Below, one piece after another: positions 33,954-47,214 of a stretch of DNA of 64,000 nt. The stretch comes from Nyssa sinensis. Lineage: Eukaryota; Streptophyta; Magnoliopsida; Cornales; Nyssaceae. Below the pieces are notes generated by a model. It had not been told where the DNA came from and did no database searches. It saw only the letters and a program-made list of their open reading frames with translations. Both the position numbers and the translations under genes were made by a program. The stretch spans positions 30,884,239 through 30,948,238 of the forward strand of contig CM018052.1 in assembly GCA_008638375.1 (NCBI GenBank). Reading direction: 5' to 3'. Every line of letters begins with the position of its first letter. The stretch's first letter is position 1.

Positions 33954-35350
33954 TTTAGAGCGGAATTACAGACCGGGAAGGAGGCGAAACCCAATTTTGA
34001 TGATGTATATAGAGAGATGGAGAGATTTGTTGTAGATCTTGAAAAAGATCAGTGGATCGTTTATGTACAGTGTAAAACTTGCAAGATAATACGATGCTTC
34101 TCCTTTAATATTTTGGATCCTTTTTAAGTATATATTTTTCTCATATTTGAAGGTTTTGATGGCCTTATGATCTTTCTATTCCATCATAGGATTTGAATAA
34201 CTTAGGTTTCTCATGTGTGATCGATCTGGTGTGGACGTGCAGTGACCATCTAATTCTAATAACATCAAATGTCGATATGATTATCTTTAAGTTGATTAAG
34301 TTTGTATGATCATCGTTAAAAAAGGCCTGCAAGGGAGATCAAAATCTTGACGTTCCTTTGAATGTAATTATTGGGAAATTGGAGATCTCCAAATTTTTTA
34401 GGCCTAAATGCAATTTTTAAGATGGATGTCGAGACATGATTCATATAGGATAGGATGGCGAAATATGAATCTTATAACAGAGATTTACATAATTACTTTT
34501 GTTGAGTTGAGTATATTTCGAGGGGCTGCTTTGTTTTTCAGTTTTTGTTTTGTAGTTTTGAGCTAATCAAGTTGTTGAAAAGCATATATAATAGGTAATT
34601 TTAATTCAAAACTCAAATAGGCTCTACAAAAAAATGAAAAATTGACATGTGATTGTATTTTTTTATGAAAAGTGATTCTTGATTTCCTTCAATAGTTGTC
34701 TTTAGGCTGAGGTACAGTTTTCCTTTTCTTTTTTTTCTCTTTGGTGTTTCTGTACAAAGCTTTAGATCATTTCCTCCAATTGTCTGTGGATCTTCAAATT
34801 AAAAAGCATCTATCAACACTCATGTATGCTTTGTGAGTGCATTGGACACACAACATTAAACTGACACCCACAAATAATGGAATAACCTCATTAGGGGAAA
34901 ATTATTTCATGTGACCCTTTTCACTTTGATTTAAATGTTTGTAACTTTTACTCAACTAACATGAATGATGAAATCACAGTGAATGACCAACACAAAAAAC
35001 TAATTTATATAGTTATATTCATTAGGTTCTACCAAATGGCAAGTCAGAGATGCATAGCAATTAGCCTTTTTTATAAGACTGGGAGTATTCATTTTAAAAT
35101 TATTACAATATCAAGAAATTTACCGTCAAGTGTAAAGAATTTGGCAAACATTCTTTAAGACGGGGCTGCTGCTGCTGCTGATTTTCATCTACGTCCCCTA
35201 ATCCCAAAATTAATTAAGCATCAATTTGAATGGCGTCAATACAATTCCACAAATAAGGAGTCAAAATTGAAGCTGATGCATATCTTGAAACCTACTGAGT
35301 TGCCATCTCCTTGTGCCTAGCAAAGCCAACTGGGTGATGATGCCATTTCA
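33954..35350. other. 3' flank of array gene 4 and spacer to NDA
   Basis: The presumed 3' UTR up to about 34210 is shared with the other copies. Beyond it no gene, RNA or clear repeat is seen except a (CTG)4 tract at about 35165-35179. The 3' UTR of the minus-strand NDA gene probably occupies the last few hundred bases. Confidence 0.5.
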
Positions 35351-38300
35351 TCATATCCTCGAGTTATCTCTGCCAAGGATTAGCGTGGTAGCCCAGTTCA
35401 CAGCCACGTAAAACCTGTTTCTCCAGCTGACAACACGTGTCAGGTAGGCAGAGCGCCAAACCAGCCAGCTTACAAACCCCGCGAGTGCGATGCCCTTGTC
35501 ATCCTGTTGAAATTAAGATGAGAAAAATCAATTCACTCATGGTTCAACCAATGTGGTAAAATGCATGGGTCTCCTGTTAAGAATAACCAGTTCTCGAGCA
35601 ATATTAATTTCCCAAGACTAGGCAAGTATACATCAATCCTTGGGAAAATGTTACTGACTTGATATCATTTAATGAACTTTTCAAGACAGAAGAAAGAAAG
35701 ATAACCTGTAAGCCTTTTACTGTAAAGAGTTTGGAGTGGGGAGAATGAAACAACTTGACTTACCTTGTTCTGGCGTAGATCAACCAGTGCCTTATAACGT
35801 CCTACTGACGCCATGCTTCCAAGATGCTTGTAGACAAAAGGCTCTCCAAGAGGGATGTCTTTTGCTTGGAGAGCCTTGCCCCCATTCTGCTTCCCAATCT
35901 TGTTGAACAACTCTACAAGAAATTTCCCTTCCCTTTCTGCAACCTGTTTAACAATTGTGTAACAGATTAGTTTAGCCACCACAATGTTCTAATTATGAGT
36001 GAAGTACATTCTAACAAAATTTTCCAGCTAAATGCACAACATTCATCTCACATAATGTGTTGTTTCAATAATATTGGCACACCATAATAGCTTCTAACGA
36101 TCCTAAACCTACTCAAAAGAAAGATGAATGCTAAATTTGATGCTACAACAAAGTAAAAACCAAAAAGAGTTTCCATAATTTTCCACTACTCTCATCATTG
36201 GAGCACAACATAAACTGATTATTCTTTGACATGATATTCTGCAGTTGCTTATTTTGTGCAAAGAAGATTACTTCTTCAAATATTCTCAAAAGAAAACATT
36301 GATTACAGAGGCTGACCATACTCACCTCATATGATGTATTACCCTCAATAAGAATGGAATGCTATGAGATCATCCTTGTTCTCACAAAGATAAGTGCCTC
36401 ATCCAATAACTTTGACAGATTCCTTCTGATTTTATTTTCTATTAAAACAACCTAATGCTACATACTTAATCCTGACCTGTCACTTCATCATTCTCTGCCA
36501 CAAGTGGACATTACTGGACCCTTCTCAACAAAATATTCAATTCTTGAAATGGCATTCCATTCTAGGTCGACATGCTGGTCATATAAGCCCCATATTATGC
36601 CTTGCTTCGATAGACTTAGCCTCCTATGATATCATAATTACAATCTCACCATTACAAGCCTTCTCAAAGTTGCTTGACCCTTCTCAACAACATGCACTCA
36701 ATTCTTCAAGTGACATTCAAATCAATTTTGAGACTGTAGGCTGGCATACATGCTTCATATTATACATTACTTCAACAGAAATATCTTTATTGTTCTTTAT
36801 GATATCATTGTAACTGTCACAACAATACAAGCCTCATGAAACAACATACATAGATTCAATTAATTTTCAATTGAAGCAACCTAAGGCTTCACGCTTATTT
36901 TTTTTCTGTTATTTCATCCTTTTTTCTAGAGAAAAAGGGCTCAAAATTACCTGACCTTCTAATTGAAGTGTATTTTATTCTTTAATTGGCAAAGCTCATC
37001 CTCTCAACACTACTGTTATTTTCTTTTTTGATTGATCTTTCAGAGCTGATCCAAGAGAAGCTAACCTTTTCTAATGCCACTATTCCTGATTTTAGGAAGC
37101 AATATAGTAAAGCCCTTTACCGTTTCCTCTATCTCTTATCCTCCAATTCAAGTTCAGATGCACGTTACAGCCATGCCAGGGTTTATGATAACAAATTAAC
37201 AAGTTCTTATCTTGTTATCCACAGTATTCAACAACGAGGAAGCCACCATAAAGTAAGAGAAACATATATTAGAAATATGAATAAGTTACAGAGGCCTGAA
37301 GATATCTGACCTGAGCTAGAGCAGGAAGCACCTGCCTTCCTGTCTGTTCGAGAAAACCAGCACAATCTCCAAGTGCAAACACATCTTCCACAGAGGGGAC
37401 TTGTAACCATTCATCAACACCAATCCTGTAACATTCAATAAAATAAATTGATGGATTCATAAGAAAATTTTAAAAGGGAATGAAACAAAAGAAAGAAACG
37501 GTTGTGTAGAAGATATTTTGGAGGTTATACCTTCCACCCAGGGACTTGGGAAGATTTAGTGATTTTACAAACTCAGAGGGACCAACCCCAGTGGACCAGA
37601 CCAAGAGTCCATAAGGAACATCACTCCCATCACTGAGAACTATTTTTTTGGGATGCACCTCTTTCACAACACCTCGCACAAGGCGAACACCAGACTGATA
37701 CAAAGTTTCAAATGTCACTGACAATTTAAAAACTATGGAAGAAACATCCTGGATTATTTGGGAAAAATTTCAAATTACCTTAGTTAAGTGTTTTGTTGCA
37801 TATTGCCTTAGTCCAACATCAAATGATGACAAAATCTCATTTGCCTGTCAGCGTAAAATTAAAACATTAGTTAAACGGCATCATTGTTAACATCTATATT
37901 CTAGCTTACATGGAAATAAATATAACAGAATAACATATTAATACCTCAATAAGGGTGACACGGATGTAATTTTTTACATGAGCATACCGCTGACGAACAT
38001 CTCTAATGATAAAATCACTCAATTCACCACTAAACTCTACACCAGTAGGGCCACCTCCAATAACAACACAGTGTAAGAGGCGCTCCTTTTCTTCTTCTGA
38101 TATACCTGAAATTGTGCATTGAATTCTAGCTTTACTTTTATACGATGTATATATACTTTATCTGTACCACTGGGATATGCAGAATGACGCTAAAACCTGG
38201 TCCCTCAGCACAAACAAATTCCACGAATTTATTCACAAAATACCTTTTTAGATAAATGATATGAGATAGGAATAGGTCAACTGGGGTCCTTGGAGAGGAT

Positions 38301-39411
38301 GAGGTTATTAGAAACAAAACTAATAATGGAAGAAAAGCAAAATAAATCATGGGGAAAAGTTAAGCTTGTAACTCAGGATCTTTAATTTTATTAAGCAAGA
38401 GGGACTGCCACGAAAATATATCATAACGGATCCCATTCAGGGTTGATTCAAAAGGAGTGGTTTTATACTAAATAGAGCAGTTCCTACAAAAATCTTCCCT
38501 AAACTTGATATGCGGATTATGATGCTTACCCTAAACAACTATTTTCAGAAGAATTTTAGCCAAGGACAAGAAAATCTATGACTAAGGCTCTTAGTAAGTC
38601 ATAAAAGAGTTTAATTGATGTGTTTTAAGGAATCTAATGCAATACCTAGGTTCACAAAATGTATTTGGACAAAATAGAAATACAAACATCTCAATAAGAA
38701 GTGTTGAATTATCCAATACAACAATATATTGAAAGCTGGATGCTGTATTTTTTTATTCCTCATCCCATTCATTTCAATCATTTCGTGCTTTATTCAAATC
38801 ACACAAATGCCAAAAATTCCCGACCCAGGATTTCAAGACTAAATGTAATTTTAAAAGAAATACTTTCGTGATACCAGTCAAAAAACAAGTTATGAAAATC
38901 AGGGTGAATTGCAAAAAATCAAATCCTTTTCCTGTTCCTCTGCTTTTATCTCCTTCCACATATGTGGCATTTAAAATCCAGTGCGTGGTCTTTTTAATTT
39001 TTGCTAACAAATTAATTGTAACTCCATGAGTTACTACTGTACACAGTTGGCAATATTCAGATATTGACAATGGATTCATTTCAACATCTTGAGAGAAGGA
39101 GGTTTATAATTGAGATAACATAAGTCACCTGGATTTTCAGAGAGCATCAGGTTCAAGAGAAGCTTTTTCCTTATTTCTTGGGCATGATATACCTCACGAA
39201 GAAAAAATGCATGTTCTTTTACTCCCTTTATACCAAAGGTCACGGGCTCAGCTCCAGCAGCAATCACAAGCTTGTCATATGCAACTTTAAATCTGTAAGG
39301 CTCATATGGTAGTCCAACATTACCAGCCGTCTCACAGTACACCTGATTTAACGAAGCAAAAAGTAATGCATTTTTAATAAATAAGACATCATAATGCAAC
39401 ATAATGCAGTC

Positions 39412-39447
<36 letters not shown>

Positions 39448-40332
39448 TTCTGTTTATAACCTACTACTATAAATTAACTTCATAGTTCTATTACAGAATG
39501 ATATAATCTAATTCTAGTTATAAAATCAAACACAAATGTTAAAAGCAAAAATATTCATGATCCATTTATTATTTGTAAGTCCTAGAAAGGATGCAATTTG
39601 TGTAAATGATGTGCCTGCATATTTCTGACACTGGATGCATCTGAAGGGGTATCTCTGTGCTTATGATCACATGGTTTCCATTGTATAAATGTGCATGTGC
39701 TCGTGTAGAATGACAGATAAAAACAGAACAGTTAAAGAGTTACTCACTTCATGCTTGTCTGTGTCAATACCAGTGCAGGAAGCCAGGTAAAAGTAGGAAT
39801 TGGGATCCTTTGCCAATGCAGACTGTATCTGGCCAACTGGCTCAGTCACTGATCGGAATTCCAAAGTTCCAACACAAGTTGAAGCAAGCAAAGGAGTAAA
39901 GACCATGTGATTCCTTGGTGATATGCAAACAGCATCATAAATTTTGGTATCAAGCCCTTTAAGGAATCGACATGCTGCCCAACCAGTGCCAAGGACAACT
40001 ACCCTGGGCTTTTCGCCAGGCTTAGTTGCTTCCAGGCTAGGATACTTTGGATTGTCATACTCTGAATCAGACTCCTCTACAATCCTTTCCACCTGAGGAA
40101 ACTGATTTTTTGGGGTTACCGTTATTCCCCTGCTCCCAAAACTCATCTGATCTACTTTCCTGATGCTGGAAAGGTAAGATAGGTTTCCCCCTGCTGTAAC
40201 ATCTTCAACGGATGATGAGGAAAACTTGCGTGTGTATACTCCCTCACACAGTATATCTTTCTCACTTGCATAATAGCCAATGGCACCTTCTGACCGCCTC
40301 AAGCTACTCCTTGCAATCCTTGCCAATGCCAT
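35351..40332 (-). CDS. NDA1: Internal alternative NAD(P)H-ubiquinone oxidoreductase (type II NADH dehydrogenase), mitochondrial
   Basis: This is a single-chain FAD enzyme that passes electrons from matrix NAD(P)H to ubiquinone without pumping protons, bypassing complex I. Eight exons fit: 40332-39748, 39342-39129, 38105-37945, 37844-37779, 37694-37531, 37425-37311, 35943-35764 and 35503-35351. All have GT..AG borders and the frame stays open, giving 545 aa (Arabidopsis NDA proteins are about 510). The N-terminus is rich in Arg and Ser, like a mitochondrial targeting peptide. [10 protein letters not shown] (residues 111-120) is the FAD-side Rossmann motif. [15 protein letters not shown] (280-294) is the NAD(P)H-side motif. 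FALGDCAG (413-420) is the C-terminal FAD contact. No EF-hand insert is seen, which favours NDA over NDB. The protein ends in SRI, a PTS1-like tripeptide. I cannot tell NDA1 from NDA2 by eye. Confidence 0.93.
36510..36840. repeat. About 159-bp imperfect tandem duplication in an NDA intron
   Basis: A GGACCCTTCTCAACAA block, an ATTCAATTCTT block and a TATGATATCAT block occur at about 36514-36630 and again at about 36673-36810, in the same order. It lies in the intron between exons 6 and 7. Confidence 0.6.
39414..39446. repeat. (CT)n microsatellite in NDA intron 1
   Basis: About 15 CT units in the first coding intron. Confidence 0.85.
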
Positions 40333-42450
40333 ATCAACCTAGAGTAGCAGTTCCTAGAGCAAGAGCTGATACCCTTAGGGACCTCTTATTCAAAGCAACT
40401 TCTGCTGGTTTGATCTATTATTTTCACTGAGAAAGAAAGATGAGACAAGTGAGCTATGTGAATCTGAATGTTATAAAAGGAACATCTCAATGCAGTATTA
40501 TAAAGAAACACAATTGTCTCCATAGAAAAGAGGGACAGATAAAGACAACAGCAAGGACACTTGGAGCCCTAGTCCAAAGTAAAGTTTATTTATGGAAGAC
40601 AACGATGGCTTCCAAGATTAATTAACGAGAAAACAAAATCCAACATAGCTTTGCTCAATACCTGATGGCAGTTACAAAGAGAGAACTCATTGTAATATTC
40701 CAAAAGCTTGTAGAATACAAGATATATTTTTATTCCTAAGTTAGCAAACTAAAACAAAATCCATCTTAGCTTTGCCCATTACCTGATGGCAGTTACAAAG
40801 GGAGAACTCATTGTAATGTTCCAAAAACTTCTAGAAAACAAAATATATTTTCATTCCCAAGTTAGCAAACTACCAATCATTCGGCTGGCACATCCGAATG
40901 AACTTGGTCTTCTTGGAGCAATAAAGAAATATGATGACCATGTCCCAGTCATCTGATTCATAGGCTTTCTGAACTCTAGACAATTTGGAGCTGCCAAAAT
41001 GGCAAATTCATAAGCAGCACGCTAAGACGATGAGTCTGGCGGCTTCTTCCTATAGATAAGTAGAGGAAAGCACTACAAATAAGCAGCCTACGATGGTGGT
41101 CCCTATAAGCAATTAAGCATGCAATTCCCATGTAGAGGACTGCTGCTTGTAGAATTAGAACATGAAAAACCATTAGAAATTACCAAGCAATACGCATGAT
41201 TTACCTGCACCGATAAGAAAAAGAGTGACTGAAGGTTAACTTATTTTCCCGGCACAGAACCTCAATTCCATACCATACCATGATCAGAAATCAAGCTTCA
41301 GATTTTTTGCATACCAATTTGAGGAAATTAAAGGTGACAATTGAAAATGACCAAAAAGCTATTCTGAATAAACCGAAGTTATTAATAAATTTAACACGAA
41401 GTCAAACATCTGAAGGTATATAATTTTTAAACTCTCTGTTAAGCCACTGAAAACAATCTGATTCACAAAAACCCAAGCGCACCTAAGAAAGAAATGAAAA
41501 AAGAAAAAAAAAACTTTGCATTTGAATCATACTTGGGAGAGATCAAATAAGAATGAATGGCGTCTATATGGAGAAGAACCCTAGTTCTCAAAAGATCAGA
41601 GTTACAGAGCTAGAAACAAAAACAAAAAGGCATTATTTTTATAAGCGCATGTGTACAAAAATATTTAGACGATTTGATTAGTTAAAATCAATAAATAAAT
41701 AATCAGTTTTTACAACGCAATATGCAATTATTAGGGAAAAAAAAAAGAAATCTGTAAAACGACAACGAGGAAGATCGTTAAAACAGGGATTTACAGAGAG
41801 CAAAGGCTATCCACGAAACTCCATGAAATTTCAAGCAATTAAGCTTAAAGAGTCACCATTCTAGTACATCAGATAAAAAAAAAAAAAAACTCTTTTTTTT
41901 AAAAAAAAAAATTTGAACTTCAGAAAATAAAATCACCGAGATTTACCTAAAACCGGGATAAGCCACACAGCAAATAATACATGTCGATGAGGAATTAAAA
42001 AGGAACTGTTACATTTCAATAATATATGTGCGTATATCTAAAAAAAAAATTAAGATTTCATTTGAACTTTCACACAACATTGTCATTCATGACTGGAGCG
42101 TTACAAATTCTCATGAATTCCACATCGCTAATCTCAAATATTCACTAAAAAAGAAGAAAAAAAAAACAGAAGAGGAAATATCTGACTGAAACAGAAACCA
42201 ATCTCTAGCAATCAATAAGTAAAAATTGATACACACAAATGCAAACATACATATATACACATGTATGATGGTGAAAATTGCAGAACATTACCTTTAAAGA
42301 ATGAGGAACAGTGTTTGTTCGCTTGTTCTAAGTTCGAGCAATGCGCATGTCCGTTATCTCAGGAGCAGCACTTTATAATAAAGCTACCAATATTATTATA
42401 TTGCATAAATTACCTAGGACTTGAGATGCAAGACAGTTCTGTTGACTGCT
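40333..42450 (-). other. NDA 5' UTR with a probable 1.9-kb intron
   Basis: Read leftwards, a donor CTTTAAAG/GTAATG at 42292/42291 and an acceptor TTTCTTTCTCAG/TGAAAA at 40427/40426 would define one 5' UTR intron. The 5' exon would then run from about 42450 to 42292. The intron contains a 121-bp tandem duplication. This model rests only on splice-site appearance. Confidence 0.4.
40634..40875. repeat. 121-bp tandem duplication in the NDA 5' UTR intron
   Basis: Two diverged copies start at 40634 and 40755 (ACAAAATCCA..). Both contain TACCTGATGGCAGTTACAAAG. On the minus strand each therefore carries CCATCAG/GTA, a possible splice donor. Confidence 0.8.
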
Positions 42451-42477
42451 GTGGTGACGTCTCTTCCTCTGAACGAT

Positions 42478-42526
42478 TTCTATATATATAGGAAGAGTGA
42501 TACGAATATTTCTTGAACTTGGTGTA

Positions 42527-42567
<41 letters not shown>

Positions 42568-42570
42568 TCT
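42478..42570 (-). promoter_or_regulatory. Probable NDA core promoter
   Basis: Read leftwards, a TATATATATAG box at about 42490-42480 lies upstream of the inferred 5' UTR exon. It is preceded by a CT/GA tract and a TA tract (about 42528-42567). The call is made from position and composition only. Confidence 0.35.
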
Positions 42571-42826
42571 GCCGACTTAGTTTTGCAATGAATGGAAGGT
42601 AGCAGAGAGGACGGAAAGGAGGAGGAAAGAAGGCGGTCTTTCCATTCCTGGCATTTGCCTCCTCAGTGACGTCGTTTTCACTTCGTAGGTCTAAGAGCGC
42701 GTTCTGCAGTTCAAATGACGATTCTGTCCCTTCCAATTCCCATTTTTGTGTTGGTCAAATTGCGGCCGGGTCCCTCCCCTTTCCCATAATGGAGAAAAGC
42801 TCCGAGGTAAGGTAGCATTAAAATTA

Positions 42827-43269
42827 GGAAAAATTATTCTGATTTTTTTTTAGAATTTTTATCATTTACAAATATTTTTTTTTAAGATTTTTGATATAAA
42901 TACCTCCCCTTCAATCCAAATTTATTCTTAAAAAGACAAAGTGTCTCTTTAATTATTTATTTGTATTTTTTCAATTTTCATCAAATTTTTGAACTTTTTT
43001 TAAAGATTTTCTTATTTTATATAAAATTAAAATTAAGATAAATAACTTGTATCTTTTAAACCTCAGAAGATTTTAAGTTAATATTTTTTAAAATGAAAAA
43101 AAAAGTAAAAAAAAATAATGAAAGGAATAATTTTGAAAAAAAAATTATTGGATAAAAAATATTTGTAATTTTGTTAGTAAAAATATGAGAGATTAGTGTC
43201 ATTTTAGAAATTTTAAAAAATATCTTTATAATTGTTATAAGTTTTAGAGAAGAACAATATAATTTATCT
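42827..43269. mobile_element. MULE-type MITE
   Basis: The left end is GGAAAAATTATTCTG. The right end read inward is AGATAAATTATATTG. The flanking 9-mers TTAAAATTA (42818-42826) and TTATAATTC (43270-43278) agree at 7 of 9 positions. The interior is AT-rich and partly palindromic, like 57128-57603. Confidence 0.55.
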
Positions 43270-43698
43270 TTATAATTCTTATTAATATGCAAATTAAATT
43301 ATAACATGTGATTTATATTTTAAATAAAATAATTATTATAATATTATTTATGTTACATGTTTAAAACTGATACAAATAATTATAGAATTTTTTCATACTA
43401 TCTTTATCACTAAACATTTTTTTGTGTGTAAAAATTAATTTTTTAAAAGTTAAAATTAATAAAAATAATATTATTATAAATAGAAATTATATATACATAA
43501 TAGAAATACACACATTGTATATACATATTTAAAGTTATATATGTATGGGACAAAGTGCCTAAATACATCCTTGTATAGAGTTTTAATCAATTTTTTCTTT
43601 CCCATCTTACATTATTTAAATTTTTCTGAAACCTATCCTAATAGGAGTGGGGCCTAATACCTTGCCATCCCTATAAAGATATTGAAATTTAGGGCCCT

Positions 43699-43815
43699 GG
43701 TTATGGGCAATAAGGTAACATCACACACTCTCTCGCTCTGTGGTTATGGGCAATAAGGTAACATCACACACTCTCTCGCTCTGTAGTTATGGGCAATAAG
43801 GTAACATCACTCTCT
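43699..43815. repeat. 43-bp tandem repeat, about 2.7 copies
   Basis: GGTTATGGGCAATAAGGTAA followed by CATCACACACTCTCTCGCTC is repeated twice in full and a third time in part. A single related stretch lies at about 46155-46180. Confidence 0.9.
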
Positions 43816-43819
43816 CTCT

Positions 43820-43992
43820 CTCTTTGAAAATTGAACAGCAGTTGAAGCCTAGACTAGGAGGGAAATCAACAGCTGAGAAACGTGCATCAAGTCTTCGAAG
43901 ATTGATGAACTGGTCTTCCGCATTTTCAGCAGCGGGACCCACCGTCTGCTTCATGAATCTGGTAGTATTGGGGAAGAAAAATAATATAAAGA
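43820..43992. repeat. Non-coding module X, copy 1
   Basis: The block runs from GAAAATTGAACAGCAGTTGA through GAGGGAAATCAACAGCTGAG and GGGACCCACCG to GGGGAAGAAAA. Related copies occur at about 46580-46730 and 47290-47440, with a partial one at 47215-47275. Open frames in it differ between copies, so it is not coding. Confidence 0.7.
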
Positions 43993-45420
43993 AAGGAATA
44001 ATGTCAGGTCTCAGTTGCAAAACTCCGAGTTTTGCATTTCGATTGAAATAGTCTGTGTATTTATATGGACAAATTAAAAGACAAAAGTTTCATTAGGAGT
44101 GGTAAAATTTATTTAAACTCATGAATTGTTTAAATTTGTTTAATAATTAATAAATTTTGAGTGATTTATTTAAAATATAGATTAAATATGAGTTTGATAA
44201 AAAAAATTAATCAATTTATATGAGCTAAAAATGAATTTTAAATGAATAATGAAAGAGTTGAATAATAATTAGCACTATACTTTTATTTTTCACGATTTCA
44301 TCTCAATCACTCATGTTTTTCTTTCACTTATTCTCTTTTTCAACGTTTCTTAAACATATATAGTAATTGTACTTACTAGTTATTGACGACAATAAAAGTT
44401 GTGAACGGTGAAATCAATAACGCGAGGAAATTGTGGCTCCAAATGAGATTTTTTAAAAAAAAATAATAATAACAATATAACAAAAATTATTTAATATTAA
44501 AATAAATAATAAAACTCTAATAAATATAATATATATATATATATTTAATGTTTTGTTTCATATATACAAATATATATTTTTGTAATATAAAATTTTAATA
44601 ATGTTTAAATAAGAGAGATATATATGTTTAATAAAATTTTTATATAATTCAATAATTGAGTAATTCTAATAGAATTTATAAAATATAAATTAAACAATAC
44701 AAAAAATTATGGAATAAAACTCTTTTAAGAGAATTAATTTTTTTTTGAAATTTTTATGAGGCCTTATTGATAAAATAAGATTTTTATTCAATATATACAC
44801 ACAAACATATATATAAACAGGCACACATATAATAAATGATGTTTCAGAAAAGAAAGTCTTTTTCAAACATGTATAGTAATTATCAAAGTTGATTATTGAA
44901 CTTGATTCTCCATAATAATATTATTTTAAAATTTAATTAAATTGTTACTTTAATTTATTTCTTACTATTAAAAATAAAAATAAATAAATAAATATTTTTG
45001 TTAGTTTTCAAATAAAAATATATTATTTTGATTCAATCGAATATGAATAAAACTTATCAAAGATTGTTGATCTAATGACATAAAATATTCATTTTAAGAC
45101 TAAGTAAATACATGAGTTAAAACTTAATTCACATCATTTTAAGAACTTGATATACTTTTACATATTAAAAAAAAAAAATTTAAACTTGATAGAATATAAA
45201 ATAAAAATATATAATTAAAGAAGATCAACTATAAATTAATAAATTAAATTTAAGTTAACTCATGTTTATCTATTGGTATCTGACTCATTAAATTTAAATC
45301 AAATTCATTCATACCCCGATCAAACACGTCCATTCTACCGGCCTAAGTTTCCTGATTGATCAAAGCACCACCTGAGCTGTTGTACCAATTTCGCGACCGA
45401 TCAAATCAAGCATGAGAAAA
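43993..45420. other. AT-rich spacer
   Basis: I see no gene. The region is strongly AT-rich with short TA and AATAAA runs and AATTTAAACTT-like blocks also found at about 25860-26150 and 62780-63080. Confidence 0.5.
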
Positions 45421-45424
45421 CGTG

Positions 45425-45790
45425 TAAGAATGCCTCAAACAACAATCTTTTTAAATATGGACGCCTCCAAGAACATGGCGACACGAGTTTCGTGACAAAA
45501 ATTTGGAACTCTAGGCAACGGTCTCTCCTGTTTCGTCACATGTCGCGTCAAATTCAAAGAGTTGGGTCAGTTGTTCCATATTTTTCTCCTGAGCCTGAGG
45601 TATGGAAGCCATCTTTTAGGAATGAATCCAAATGGCGGCTCGTTTTGTGGAACCCACTGGGGCCTCAAAAGTCAGCCAGTGACGGATCACGAGGGCTGTT
45701 GTGTCTCACCAGACATCGCAACTGTGGAGCACGAGTGAAAGCCTAACCCGTGTGATAACAGTCTTTGTTTTCGCTATAATAATATGTAGT
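45425..45790. repeat. Non-coding module Y, copy 1
   Basis: The block includes CGTCACATGTCGCGTCAAAT, AAGCCATCTTTTAGGAATGA, TTTTGTGGAACCCAC and GGGCTGTTGTGTCTCAC. It is repeated with good similarity at about 47545-47830. An 84-codon open frame at 45492 is not kept in the other copy. Confidence 0.75.
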
Positions 45791-46149
45791 GATAAATATA
45801 GATAGCTAGGTGTGCTTCTTTTTCTTTTCTCTTTTTTATACCGTTTTAATAGTGTCCATACGCAATCCTTTGAGACTGGCGGACGCTAAGATGAAATAAA
45901 CCTGTCAATATGCCCACTCACATTTGAATTATTCGTTAATGTTTGATCAAATTTGATAAATTCATCCAAGTGTGGGGAAATTTTTTTTTTGACTATTTCG
46001 TGTTGTGTAACAATTTGAATTGAATGAAATAAATTTTTTTATTTCAAATAAATTAATTTGCCTATAAATGTGCTCTTTCAAAGAGTAGTAATAGAGTGAG
46101 TTTGTGACGGTAGGCTAATCCCTAAACAACTAAAAGAATAGTTATTGAA

Positions 46150-46740
46150 TTTTATGGCCCTAGTTATGGGAAGCAAGGGAAAATTGATAACATAAGTTGA
46201 AGCCTAGGATTAGAGGTTAGTTTGGCGAGGTGGAGGAGAGAAAATTTGTAAAGAAAAGATTGGCATTTTGTCAAAAAAAAGAATATTTAGATCATGTTTT
46301 GTATGATAAAATAGATATTTTAAGAATATTCATTCTATTTTTTTTATTCATTATTAATATTTGGTATGATTCAAAATTCATATTTCATAAAATGAATATT
46401 TTATTAAAAAAAATTTTAAATATTTTTTATTTCATTTCATGTTATTTTATTTTAATTTTAATTTTATTTTATGAAATGATGATGATTTTTAATATCAAAC
46501 ATTGTCTTAGAGTTGGAGGGGGAGGGGGGGGGGAGAATCACATACTAACACCCAATTTCATCTGCCATCTGTCTCCCAATCACACACTAAGTAGGGAAAT
46601 CAACGGCTAAGAAATGTGCATCAAGTCTTTGACAATTGATTAACTAGTATTCTACTTTTCAGCAAAGGGACCCACCGGCTCCTGCATGAATCTGGTATGG
46701 TGGCGGTGGGGGAAGAAAAGTAAAAGTAAAACTTAAACTT
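46150..46740. repeat. Module X, copy 2, with leader
   Basis: The stretch includes a TAGTTATGGGAAGCAAGG leader related to the 43-bp repeat and a TTGAAGCCTAGGATTAGAGG block, then an AT-rich part and a G-run (about 46517-46533). Then follow AGGGAAATCAACGGCTAAGA, GGGACCCACCGGCTCCTGCA and GGGGGAAGAAAAGTAA. Confidence 0.6.
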
Positions 46741-47210
46741 AAACTTGAACGCTTCCAAGAACATGCTTTTACATTTTATTTATTTTATTTTAATTTTTTT
46801 ATTATTCTTCAGTTTGGATTGTTGGATATCTCACGATTTAGAATTAAGATATTCTTTAAATTTGTAATATAATGAAATTAATTGTACATATATTTTTTGT
46901 TGACCAAAAAAGCAACTTTGGACCAAAAAAGCAATTTTGGACCAAAAATTAAATGTTTACATCATAAATTTAAAATTTAAGAAAATATAAAATTTTGAAA
47001 TTAATTGTTAATATTTTTATAAGTAATTAAATTTAATGATATAATAGAATTTATAAATTATACAAGAACTTTAATCACATAAAGAAATTCTTAAGAATAT
47101 TTGAACTATAAAAAGTCTAAAAAAACGTTTCATTGATGGGTTAAATTGAAATTAAAATTAAAATTAAAATAAAAATAAAATATAAACATAATTTTCTCTA
47201 TTTAAAAATT
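46741..47210. other. AT-rich spacer
   Basis: No gene is seen. Short GACCAAAAAAGCAA direct repeats at about 46902-46935 are the only structure noticed. Confidence 0.45.
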
Positions 47211-47214
47211 GATA

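Noticed and set aside
45492..45746. 84-codon open frame in module Y
   Set aside because: The second copy of the module (47545-47830) does not keep this frame, so coding is unlikely.
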